A stretch of DNA of 64,000 nucleotides from Tetraselmis striata (taxonomy: Eukaryota; Chlorophyta; Chlorodendrophyceae; Chlorodendrales; Chlorodendraceae). The translations under genes and the position numbers were made by a program. The stretch is taken from positions 18,728 to 82,727 of the forward strand of contig VCJN01002511.1 of the NCBI GenBank assembly GCA_006384855.1, given 5' to 3'. Positions 11,725-22,901 of this stretch are shown here, piece after piece; the first letter of the stretch is position 1; the number at the start of each line of letters is the position of its first letter. The notes beneath the pieces were generated by a model. The model was not told the origin of the DNA and did not search any database. It worked only from the letters and a program-made list of their open reading frames with translations.

Positions 11725-14700
11725 TCCTTTTAGTTAGGGCCCTCGATGACTGCCAATGGGGACATTTTCAGGGTATTGGTGGTTTCACACCCTTGATGCA
11801 GATCCGCAGACCCTCTACATTACTACTCGATGTCCAGGATCAAAGGCTAACGAGTCGTTTCTGTATTAATTAGAGCTTGTAAGCCCTGCTCCTGAAACCC
11901 TGCCTTCAGCGCCCACACAGGGGCGCGCAGAGGGGCATGCGGAGGGCGGAGGGGGCAGGGGGCACATGCATGGATGGGGGAAGCTGGAGGCATGACGCGT
12001 GTGGTAGGCGGCATGGCGCTGAGGCCCCCGGTCCCCCCCCCCCCTTTGCCGCCCTGCCTCCCATCCCGCAGGCTTCGCGGGCGCGCGCCGTCTTGCTGCT
12101 CGCCTCATCCCGCGCTTCTTTGCGCGCTTCGCCGCAGCGGTGGGCCCGGACCGCGTGTCCGCGGCGCTGGCGGGCTGCTGCCAGCCGCGCGCCGGCCCGG
12201 CCGCCGCGGCCGCCGCGCTCAAGCTGGAGGCCGACGGGCGCGCCGACGCGCTGCGCGGGCTGGGCCAGCTCTGCGCGCAGTGTGAGGGGGCGCGCTCCTC
12301 GCTGCACCTCGTCGTGCAGGGCGTGCACTTTCTGCTCAGGTGCCCCCCCCCCCCCCCCCCCCCCTTCTCCTCATTTACGTAGTGTTGTTATATTCTGCCA
12401 CTCGGAGCATCTACAGGCGCCGACACACCTATTAGAACTCTTGCTATATGCCTCAGATTGGGCTTGCATGCAGCCTATGAGAACAATTGCTTTAGTTTTG
12501 CTAATGTGCTGACTAGATTTGACCTCTGGCAGGCAGGGCAGGGTCTTATCGGCAGCGTTGCTGTTACTGCTTCTAGGAAGCGGGCCTCCTGCCTGGGCAG
12601 ACACCCCCGCACGGAGCGGCTCGGCTCACCCCAGGCTCGCCCCCTTGCTCCCCGTCGCCGCTCAGGCACCTCTCCGTCGCCAACGGCGCCTCGGACCCCG
12701 CGAGCAAGGCGGCCCAAGATGGGCTCACTACCATCTTCCGCAGCTCCCCGGAGGTACGGCGCCACCTTGGCGCCACCCGCGCCCGTTCGAGCACTCATAC
12801 GCGGCACGATCGGCGGTGCCGCGCAACATCTGCCGCGGTCACAGCTACTCACCCCTCCGCCCCCCCCCCCCCTCTTTCCAGGCGCTTCTGTGGACGCTGC
12901 TGGCCTCCGCCACCGGTAGCTCCACCCCCATCTACGCCTACCCCGTCCTCACGTTCATGCAGCGGCTCAACGCGCCGTCCGCCAGCGCCGTGGCCTCCTC
13001 CGCCGCGGCCGTGGACGCGGAGGACGGCGCAGAGGTGGACATGGACATGGAGATCGGCGGCGACGGCGAGGCGGCGCCCAGCATCGGCGCCACGCTGCTG
13101 CTGGAGAAGCCGGCGGCCAGCTGCTGGCTGCGCTGCAGCCTCGAAGCGCTCCGCATCGGTGCGCGACCCGCCATCTCCCTGCCGTACCCACAGGGGGATT
13201 GGGACCGCGGGGGGGGGGGGGGGGGGGGGGCGGGGGGGGGGGGGGGGTGTCAAGGGCTTCAAACAACCCTGAAACCCCGCAATACATTGGCTGATGCTGC
13301 ACGTAACCATTGCCAGACAGTTAGAAGGAACTCCGTTGAGCTCTGCTCTTTCGTAGCAACACCAAAGGTTCACAACAACACACAAAATTTAATACGTGTT
13401 CCATCCTAATCAGCAGGTCTTTGTACTTCTGCGCTGACAGTGTGTCTGCGCCACAGACTCTGGCGGCATTCCGCGTGAGGTGCTCGCGGCGTTTGACGCG
13501 CTGGCGCGGAGCGTGCCGGAGCCGCTGCCCGCCGAGTTTGCCAAGTTTCGCATGCGCCAGCGCTACGTCCCCGTGGACGGCCGCTGGCTGATGGGCCACG
13601 CGGAGCTCCTGGCCACCGAGTCTCCGGCGGCCGGCGCGGCGCTGCTCAAGGTCTGGGGGTGCGTCTGCCGTTCCCCTCCCCCCCCCCCCCCCTCTCCCTT
13701 CTGCCGTGTCCGTTCAGATGCAAGCAGCAATTGCAGTTTTGCTGATACGCTGCGGAGCACTTTTCCCAACCGTCAAAACCAAAAAGAGATAACGAAACAG
13801 TCCAAAGAGGGGAGGAAATGAACGAGGACGTGGTCACGACCCCCCCCCCCCCCCCCCCCCCTCCGCCCTGCCCGCCCCCAAATCCAACTCGGTCTCCCTC
13901 GTAGTGGTGTCAGCAGGCATTGTGTCAGCCCCTTGTCTGTCCCGCCCGCACAGCAGCTGCCTGACCCAGTTGCACCGTCCCCCTGTTCCACTGCAGGCTG
14001 CCGCCGCCGGCCGCGGCCACCCCCGGCGCGCTGGGGCTCAGCCCGGGCCCAGGCGGCGCCAAGGCGGCGCGCCGCACCGGCTGGGACTCCAGCCCCGCCG
14101 ACATGGCGCGCGCCACCTCGCAGCTGGGGCCAGGCGGGCCGGAGGTGCGCGCCAGATGCGGGACGCTCGCCCCTCGCTGCCACCACCACGCAACGCCCCT
14201 CCCCCACTCGACCGGAATCGATGCGTGAAATCAAGCCCTGACCCATCGATGCATCAGGCGGTTAGCCTGGCTTGATCAGACAGGATCGCGGTCTTCACCA
14301 GATGCATCGATCGTTAGGAGCCAAATCGCATCCCATTAGCATCGGTTCGCCTAAGGATCGCATCATGACCTTGATCTTTATACTGTCCATTCATCACAGT
14401 TTTGACCTTCATGCCGGGACCAGTGTTGCGGACTCTTTTTGCCGTAGCTCGGGGTGGTAGCGGGAAGCTGATCCCCCCCCCCCCCCCCCCCATGTCATCC
14501 ATTCCGTATCCCAGCACATGCGCCATCCTGGTGCCGCCGCGGCCGCCGCTGCCGCCGCCGCCAAGGCCGGCGGCCCCCTCGCCGCCAAGTTTGAGGCGGC
14601 GGCTGCGCATGCAGCGCAGCGCAACATGATGGAGATGCCAGGGCAGCCCGGCGGCATGCGCGAGGGCGGCCACCACCCGGGCGGCATGCACCCTGCGCTG

Positions 14701-15465
14701 GCCAAGGGCATGCCCGGCCCCGGGCAGGGCCCGCACCAGCACCAGCACCAGCTCCAGCACCAGCACCAGCACCAGCAGCACCGCCCCGGCGGCGGCAGCG
14801 GCAGCTTTCCCGGCGGCCCTGCCATGGGCGGCGGCCCACCGGGCCAGCACCGCCTGGCCCCGCCCGGGCGCGCTCCCGGCAACGTCATGCGGCCGCAGTC
14901 CATCGCGCGGATCGGCCCCGCGGGCACCACGCTGCACCTGGACGGTGTGCCACGCGGCATCAACGAGGCAATGCTGCGCATGGAGTGCTCCCGGCACGGC
15001 AAGGTGCCCCCCCCCTGTTACTAGCCCTTTTCTGGAAGGCAAAATGTCTCTCTCGGTGCCTTCCTCACTATAGCCCCCCCCCCCCCCCCCCCCCGGCTCC
15101 CAGTACGCATAGCGCACTCTTTTCGCTGAGAGCCCCCCTCCCCCCCTTCTGCCTCCTCCCGGGGACCTGGCATAGGTGGAGCGTCTGCTGCCGTGCCCCT
15201 CGCCAATGGGCGACGAGTGGCTGGTCACCTTTAGCAATATCAAGTGCGCACTCCGGATCCCCCGACCCCCCCCCCCCCCCCCTTCTTGCCCTCGCGCACT
15301 GTTTGAGTTCAGCCGCGGCTTTGGGACTGTGCGTGCCCCAGGGAGGCGGCCAAGTGCTGCGAGGCAATGGCGGACATGATGATCTTCGGCTCGCAGCGTC
15401 CGCTGGAGTGCAACTTTCGCTCCACCGAGGATGGCCCTGGCAAGGTGCCCCCCCCCCCCCCCCCC

Positions 15466-15534
<69 letters not shown>

Positions 15535-17141
15535 CAGTGCCACCATCGTCACGTCGTCACATGCCCAAACTACACTGAGAGTGATGTACTACATAGTGCC
15601 ATGGGTGCCAACACACCTGTAAGAATGCCCTGATAAGATATTGTTTGGGGGCTGCGCTTCCTTACTTACGTTGTATGTTGGCAATGTATTCGTTTGGTTT
15701 AGGAGGTTGGCAGGCGGGCGCTGTCTCATATGGGTGCTCACACACCGCGTTTAAGAAACTGATAATGATAAGAGACTTTTTGGGGGTGCCTAACGGCACT
15801 GGCTTTGTAACATGTTGGCTATATGTTCCTCTGGTTTTAGGAGGGTGAAAGGCGGTCGTTTTAAACCGATTTTTCAGACAGTGCGTCGGCACTTGTCACA
15901 AGTGTCTCTTACGGATGCCGGCGCGGTACTAATAACACTGTGAATCGCAACCTGGCCCAGCTGCCAGAGGTCAAATCAAGTCAAAACTAAAGCAGAGCTG
16001 TGTGTAATGTTTTTTCATAGGTTGCAAGCAAGCCCGATTTGAAGCTATATTGTGCTTTGATGTTTGAAATTTCTTACAACTTTGTTCCCGCGTAGTCTTT
16101 GATGCTACACAGGCCAGCTGTCTTACGGCCCGGAGGCACGAACCCGCATAACGTCCACAAAATTGATAGTGCGTAGCGTGCAGCCCTCGGAAGGCCAGGT
16201 CCCTCATCTAACGGGCGGAACTCGCCTCCTTACCTGTAGCTGCGCCGGCTCCCGGCTGCAGTTTGAATTCACCCCCAACTCATCTCTGATGGGGCTGAGA
16301 CACAGGGTTCGGCCAGTACGTGTGCTTAATCATGCTGACCCATGTACCGGTACAAGTGATGCCGTCACAGGCGTATGACTCGTATCCATCGCGACACCCG
16401 AGGGAAATTCACGGCACAGTCTCGCTGCCAAGCACGTAAGGACAGTATCAGGTGGTGTTTGCCGTGTTCTAAACACGCAGCGCGGCCGAAAACGCGAGTT
16501 GGGTGTTGTAGTGTGTGCCGACCTCGCTCCACAGGGATCCTGTGCGTTCAGGCTGCGCATGGCCCTGCGCGAACAGAACTCCATTTCTGTCTTCCCCAAA
16601 TCCACCTCAGTCTCCATCTAGTTTCCTAACCCCCCCCCCCCCCCCCCTCTTTTGCTGTAGATCCCGTACATTTGGGTGGTCGGCGGCTGCGAGCGTGAGC
16701 GCGAGGAGGCCGTCGTGTCGCGGCTGGCGGAGGCGGGCCTGCCCCCGCCCGTCATGGTGATCTGCGTGGGCGGACGCCGGCCCGGCCTGGTGCGCCTCCC
16801 CCCCCCCCCCCCCCCCCCCCCGGCGCCCGCCCGGCTGCGCCACGCCCCCGTTCAACTCACCGCCCATTGCCCTGAACTCCTGGGTCAGCCGAACAGTGCG
16901 CGTTTGCGGTGCCTGGCTGGGTTGCTATCGCCATGCGCTTGCAGTAGGGTCTCCGTGCCCTACACGAAATCTGCCCTCCCACCGCGTGTGGGCACCACGT
17001 ACAGTATGTATATATATGTACATATATAAAAGTATTTATTCATACACTATGTATATTGTAAGTGTATACTCTATATGTGCTATATACTATATAAGGATAT
17101 ATATATATAAGGATATATTCTATATCCGGATATATATGTAC

Positions 17142-17190
<49 letters not shown>

Positions 17191-17758
17191 TGGCACTGGG
17201 CTGAGTTGAACCCAGGACCTCCAGATAAGCCACTGCTAAGCCACATGTACCAGTGGGGCTTGGCAGTGCGAGCACACTTGCCACAAGTGGAGCTGGGAGC
17301 ATAGCATCACCAGGACCTGGGATATCAGGAGGCGCCGGCTGAGGGTTCGCTCACTCAGCGCGGGAGTGTTTGCTCGCGCCGGCCTCGCCACCCTCACGCG
17401 ACAGCGGAACTTGCCGGACAGCCGGCCGTTGATGTAAACCATGGCCGATGATCTCTTGCTCCCCTTGACGTGCCGGCTGGCAGATCATCGAGCTCCAGTC
17501 GCCGCACCTGCTCCCTGCTGCGCTCGGCGTCCTCAACCGCCGCGACGCCAACGGCCCGCCCGGCAACTTCCCGCAACGGCACGGCCCGCCGGAGCCCTTT
17601 GGCGGCGGGCGCGGCCCGGGCGCGGGCCCGGCCCCTGGGGCGGCCCGCGCTTTGACATGATGGGCCCGGGTCGCGGCGGGCCGGCAATGAGAGGGCGCGG
17701 CGGGCGAGGTGGGAGCCCCCCCCCCCCCCCCCCCCCTTCCTCCCCCCCCTTCCCCCTC

Positions 17759-17795
<37 letters not shown>

Positions 17796-20700
17796 GCCTT
17801 GCGAGCACGTAAGTAACCCAAGCGCCCCTCGGATTGGTGCCACGTTCGAATGCTGCCCGTCCTGGACGCAGCCTAAAGTATGTGATTTTGTGGCCATACA
17901 TACTACTTGTATATATGCCCCCGCTTGCCGGCACTGATGCTTTTTTTTCGCCCCCCGGGACTGATGCCATGCGCTGCGTTGGGAAGCAGCACTGACCTTG
18001 TCGGAATGCGTGAGGTTATTGGCGACCGCTGCGCAAAAGTACCGCGGCGCTCATATGCGCCCATACGGCAAGGCATTCAGGGCAAAACGCCTCACCGTAA
18101 CCGCGTTGTGGGATCGCTTTGCATACACATACGCATGAATATATGGATGCATGATATATGTTTGTACGGGCGCCGCCGCAGAAAATAAAACACTGCGAAT
18201 AAGAGCGCGCCCTGCCTGCCAGAGATCACATGTAGAGGAAATTGCAGGGTAACCGTAGCGAAAGCCAATCATAAGGGTTATAATAGATGTGTCGGCACCC
18301 GTGTATGCATATTATATCACGGTACACATAACGAATACCGCACAGAACAGTCGTCTCAATGGGGCACAACAGTCGATCTTTGTTGTGGTCCGCGAACCGA
18401 ATTAAATGGCACAGTGTATGTTGGTCACGCGCATTCATGACGGCCCTGCTGGCTGCCCGTCCTGACGCCTTGATCTGCCCCCCTCCCCCCCCCCCCCCCC
18501 CCCTGTGTGCCTCCTGTGCCCCGCTCCACCAGGCGGCCCAATCCAGCCCCGCGTGATGGGACCCGGTGGCCCGCGCAACCCGGCCTGGGGGATGCACGGC
18601 GGCCCCGGTGGCCCCGGCGGCCCGTGGCGGGAGCGCGAGGGGCCGCCTGGCCCGGGCTGGGGAGGTGCGAGCACTACTCTGCCGCTCCGCTGCTGCGGTC
18701 CATCCTCGCCGCAGTGTCGAGGGCCAGCCAGCCAGCATCCCGCCCTCCTTGCTGGCAGCGGCCTGGCAGAGTGAACAAAGCTACTGTGTTGTTGTGGTCT
18801 GGGCCTGGTTTAGAGTTTCCGTTTCCACAACGTATGTATACCTATATATGTGTAGTGGTATACTGACTGTACGTGTCGAAGTCACCAGCTGCGCGCGATG
18901 GTGGACGGGACAACATAATGCCTATAACTGTGCGCGCGTCTGTCGTTAAAATATGTATACTACCGGTTCTAACTTGCGGGTGTGAAGGACGGGGAATGGA
19001 TTGTAGTAGCGGCGCGAGTGAATTTCAATCCGTACTCAATCAGTGCTTGCGGTGCCCTACTGGGGTGGGTAAAGAATCCCAAGTTGGAGCGTGTGGTGGA
19101 TCTCGCGAATCGCCCCCGCCTCCGACATCTCCTGGCACCAGCTGTCCACCAAGTTCCACTCTGTCTTGCTCAAACGGTACTTGATGGGCTGAGCGTTGGT
19201 CGTCGGGATTCAGAACTCCCGGTGCTTGACGGCCGGCGGGTCGCTGACGGACCGCACCCACACGGCATCCCAGAAACCGTCGCACTGCTCCACCAGCTCC
19301 CGCCGCTGTGCGGCACTGCGCTCGCGCCCGCACTGCCAGAGTTTGTCGTGATCCCTCAGACTTGATGATTTTAATGTGATACATATGTCTTATTTATTAT
19401 GATGCTGGATGGCAGACATCGTTGTCATCGAGTCAACAGTAACTTGGGACTTCGGCTAGTGCCTGGATCTGGCCCCACATGAATCCTCAGCTGATTGTGT
19501 TTGATGCTCGCCCATGCATTGGCATGATTCACGTCGTGTTTGAAGGCAACGCGCGCTGCGACTGAGCCCCCTCACCTGCGCTGCAGGCGGCCCAGCCGGG
19601 GGCGGCCCACCCCGGGGGGCCCACGGCGGCATGCCCGGCGGCCCCGGCGGCTGGGGCGGGCCGCACGGGCAGCACGGCGGCGGCGGCCCGGCCCCCGGCA
19701 ACTTCGGGCGGCTCGTCGGCCCCGGGCCCAGCCCCAGCCCCGGCCCCGGGCCCGGCCACGCTCCCGGCCCCTCGGCGGACGGGCCGGCCAAGGACAACGC
19801 GGCGGCGGCGGCCTTTGCGGCGGCGGCGGCCGCAGCGGCGAGCATCAGCAGCGCCGTCCTCGGCGGCAAGGATGCGGCCAAGGCGGCAGGTTACCCCCCA
19901 CCCCGATGTACCGACTATGTTGCGGTGATGGCAATCATTTCATTTCAATGTATTCCCGGTCCGGAGAGACCCGGTCTGTGCGCAAATTGTGATGTGAACT
20001 TTATTACGCCGACTTGAATACGCCAACCTGAGTTCAGCCGAGCAGCGCGCGATGGGGGCAGGAGAGTTTCGCCCTACACTGCAGCGCAGAAAATTTTATG
20101 CGCAGAAGTGCCAAACTTTTCCGTGTGCCTCGAGTAGGGTTGAGCCCTCTTGCTTCCGCTTCGCTTCGCAATTAGGCTGTTTCCCCCCGAACTCCCCGCG
20201 GTCATGCCATCTGCACGCGGGGTTCTGGTGGTACTCGTACATTGACCTCGAATTTGCGTACTGGACTTGCTTTCTCACGCGGAAGTCGTCTCGAGGTGGG
20301 GTACTCGCGTATATAGGCCTGTGCTTCTCCCCATTCCGGGGGCCACTACACGAAACTTCCCTTTCTCGAGCCGGCTACATGAAGTTGTTAACAACGCAAA
20401 TGATTAAGCTGCGCAACTCAGAAAAGGACTTTGCTTCGTTTTTTGTCAGAATTAACTGTTATACTAAGCTATCTTGTCATTAACAGACAGCCCTGCCCCC
20501 CCCCCCCCCCCCTCCTCCTCCCCCTCCTCTTTGCACCGCAGGCGAGTCGCTGCCAGCGCAGACGTCGATGCCTGTCGAGCTCGCCGCCAGCAGGCCGCCC
20601 CCCGGCAGCATGGCACCCCGCGCGCAGCCCACCGGCCTCACGCCGCGCCCCGCGCCCGGCATCGTCAGCTCGCGGTTCGCCACGCCCGCGGCCTCCCCGC

Positions 20701-21431
20701 GGCCCGCGGCGCCCAGCGTCCCCGTGGCGCCCGGCGTGGCATGGACGGGGCAGCTGGCCAAGAGCGGCGCGCCGCTGTGCGCGGTGCAGTGCGCCGGCGT
20801 GCGCGGCTCGGGCCGCTGGCCGGCCTGCCTGGACGTGGTGCTGCGCGCCGACCTCTCCTACGTCGTCAACCACATCTACAAGACGTGCCCACTCCCGGAG
20901 CGCTCGGTGCAGCTCCCCCCCCCCCCCCCCCCCTCCCCCCAGCACACACACACACACACATGTCTATATATATATATATACATATATATACACAAGTCAT
21001 GATCGGACCCCTATTAGGGTGCCTGTAGCTAAAACATGCGTATACATATATACTTCCCTATCTCCCTCCCCTCCTTGTCCTGTTTACTCCCGCGCCGTCC
21101 TCCGCAGCCGCATGCAGCGCGTCAAGCCGCCCTCCCCCTGATGGGACCGCCGCCGCGCCTGACGCCGTGCGGTGCGCTGTGCGCCGTGCAGGTGCAGCAC
21201 CTGGTGGCGGCGGCGGGCGAGGAGCACCGCCGCGCGTTTGTCAAGTTTCTGCAGTATCTCGGCGACCGCACACGCGCGGGCGTGGTGAAGCTGCCGCCGG
21301 GGGAGGGGCAGGCGGAAGCGCGCACGATGTACCTGGTGCCGCCCAGCACCGGGGTGTGCGAGTCGCTGGAGGTGGCGTGGGAGCCGCGGGAGTGCATGCT
21401 GGCGCTGGTGGTGCCGGCCTCCGTCAAATGA
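10880..21431 (+). CDS. API5-like / RRM-like / SPOC-domain protein (FPA/SPEN-related)
   Basis: Probably a nuclear RNA-binding regulator of transcription or 3'-end formation. Exons: 10880-11306 (GC donor), 12072-12339, 12666-12753, 12882-13158, 13457-13658, 13997-14144, 14515-15003, 15176-15243, 15342-15444, 16661-16789, 17484-17708, 18533-18664, 19587-19889, 20542-20906, 21192-21431; about 1154 residues. Order: Pro-rich head with a KRK-type basic patch; API5-like helical repeats at about residues 95-330 (EVRGMYAAYSLL, GARRLAARLIPRFFARF); Ala and His/Gln-rich linker; RRM-like domain at about 607-690 (TLHLDGVPRG, DEWLVTFSNIKEAAK) with a weaker second one; long Gly/Pro-rich linkers; SPOC at about 1018-1150 (VAWTGQLAKSG, GRWPACLDVVLRADL, FLQYLGDRTRAGVVKL). 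All junctions keep phase except within exon 17484-17708, which needs one extra base. It could still be two adjacent genes, but no stop separates them. A TGTAA lies at 21500-21504. Confidence 0.82.
12411..12575 (+). mobile_element. MITE-like element copy in the API5-RRM-SPOC gene
   Basis: Starts with GGCGCCGACACACCTATTAG. The interior (gggcttgcatgcagcctatgag, tttgacctctggcaggcagg) is shared, in inverted orientation, with 15909-16130. The right end is unclear. It lies in the intron between exons 12072-12339 and 12666-12753. Confidence 0.35.
14736..14783 (+). repeat. CAC/CAG trinucleotide run encoding a His/Gln tract
   Basis: Coding repeat inside the exon 14515-15003, giving alternating His and Gln residues in the linker before the RRM-like domain. 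Likely length-variable between strains. Confidence 0.7.
15467..15530 (+). repeat. (AC)n microsatellite
   Basis: About 32 uninterrupted AC units immediately after a C homopolymer, just inside the intron that follows the exon 15342-15444. Confidence 0.95.
15601..15899 (+). mobile_element. MITE-like element, about 300 bp
   Basis: Left end atGGGTGCCAACACACCT and right end AGTGCGTCGGCACttgt are imperfect inverted repeats of the family TIR (TACGGGTGCCGACGCAC). Inside is a 135-bp-period direct duplication: a segment at 15677-15720 recurs in diverged form at 15812-15856. Confidence 0.4.
15909..16130 (-). mobile_element. MITE-like element copy
   Basis: Left end cttACGGATGCCGGCGCGG. The interior is the reverse complement of the copy at 12411 (ctgccagaggtcaaatc, ataggttgcaagcaagcccga). 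The right boundary is not clear. Confidence 0.35.
17140..17188 (+). repeat. (TA)n-(TG)n microsatellite
   Basis: AT alternation followed by TG alternation within an intron of the SPOC-domain gene. Confidence 0.9.
17761..17793 (+). repeat. (AC)n microsatellite after a C homopolymer
   Basis: Follows the poly-C of the intron that starts at 17709. Same poly-C then (AC)n order as at 15449-15530 and 20916-20960. Confidence 0.9.
18165..18305 (-). mobile_element. complete short MITE-like TIR element (about 140 bp)
   Basis: Left end TACGGGCGCCGCCGCAG and right end TGTGTCGGCACCCGTG are inverted repeats (about 13 of 16 matches). The interior contains ctgcctgccagagatcacatg, matching the other intronic copies. 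No ORF. A target duplication could not be fixed. Confidence 0.5.
18870..19090 (+). mobile_element. LINE fragment in an intron
   Basis: Translates to pieces of the post-RT region (TVRASVVKICILPVLTCGCE, VLNQCLRCPTGVGK) that match the intact-looking stretch at 58805-59000. It lies in the sense direction in the intron after exon 18533-18664 of the SPOC-domain gene. Confidence 0.8.
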
Positions 21432-22901
21432 TGCCCCCCCCCCGGCCCCATACGAGTACAATGCCGCACTGCCACCCCGGTGTGCCTCATGGCGGGCGCT
21501 GTAACATGGATTTGCCCTCCTCGTCCTCCAAGGTTTTCAACAGGGACGCGGCGGGTGCTCGATGGGGCCGGGAGAGTGGGAGGGAGGGGCGCGAGAAGTG
21601 AGCGAGGGAAGGGCCTACAGTTCGCGAATACAGATTGGGGACGGTGCGTTTATCTGGAATCTACCGGCGTTGCGCTTCTGTGTCGCTTGTGGCACATGAA
21701 CAGGTAACCCTTCGGAAGCAGGGTTATGATGCAATTACGTCAACAAACCAAAACGCCCAGCTAGATGACCGAGCACGGCACCAAGGCGGACCGAATAAAT
21801 GAGAAGACAAGAGCCAAGCCACGATTCGGTCCAAGTGATCCAGCCACGATATTTGGGGATTCCCAGAGCACATGGAGGCCACGGAAGCCTGGATCCCATC
21901 AGCTGAAAGTTCGCCCGTCAGCCGTCGTGCCGTGGACACTACTCGTAGCGGCGCAGAGGCGCCGAGCGCACCCGCGCCACGTGCCGACGGGACTCAGCGA
22001 GAGACTCGGAAACATATACTCGGGATTCGTGAAGGTGTCGCTGGGAGTACCTGACCGAGCCGTGGGGTGATTGTTCATTGATTATATCATCGAGATAGGA
22101 GACACTTATAACAAGGCGCCGTAGACGCGTATATGCAAGACGGCAGCGCGAGCGGTTCCGCTATCGTCTACCTCTAGCGGGCGAGGGGTGAGCACTTACC
22201 TCGAGGTAATATGGCACCTCGAGCCGTCCCCCACACGAGCTACGAGCCAAGCGCGAGCGTTGCTCCGTGGTCGAGGGAAAATTTCACCAGGCAGAATAGG
22301 GTTTTGATGCCCCCCCCCCCCCCCCCCTTGCCCCGGACGGCAAATTTGCCCGCGTCGAATTGTGTGCCTGTCGCCTCGTCACCGGCTCCAATGGGCCCAG
22401 CATCAGCGGCGCAACACCCAGCCCAACTGCTCCAGTAGAATAAAATTGCACCTGGCGGGTATGTACCGATTTGCCATTTTGACTTCGCCGCCCCAGGGCG
22501 CGCCCACTTCAGCAGCACTGCTGCGCCAATTATAACGCCTTACACCAGTATTTATAACGTAATTATAACGATTTTTGGTAGTAATGATTGCGCGCAGGTG
22601 AGCAGCGATATAATTTGCAGATGAATGTGAAGCTGCTCCGCCTGCTCGATGGCGTAGTCCTTGTAAGCGCGAGACGTTCGAGTGCGCATTATTGCGAAGG
22701 ACCGCCATCGCAACACATGCAGATTACGTGGTAAGGATTAGGTGCCAGCCCTGCCGCAACCAGCAAGCTTTCTTTACCACACTGTCGATCAACAGGACCT
22801 CTTGCCTGCCTAGAGGCGCCTCAGATTCCAGTCCGGCTAGGGGAACGCGTCAGTAGGGCGAACTCGTCCCCCCCGTCCGCGCCTGGAACCCGCCCCCGAA
22901 G
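21432..22901. other. intergenic spacer between the SPOC gene and PYD3
   Basis: Candidate polyadenylation signal at 21500. One C homopolymer at 22311-22327. No convincing gene or recognised repeat. The PYD3 start is preceded by a C-rich leader. Confidence 0.5.

Noticed and set aside
14314..15535. 404-codon minus-strand open frame over the SPOC-gene exons
   Set aside because: Shadow of GC-rich coding exons plus (AC)n and poly-C; no domain and contradicted by the well-supported plus-strand exons.
17189..17260. A genuine tRNA gene
   Set aside because: The T-arm and acceptor stems do not pair properly; kept only as a weak SINE suggestion.
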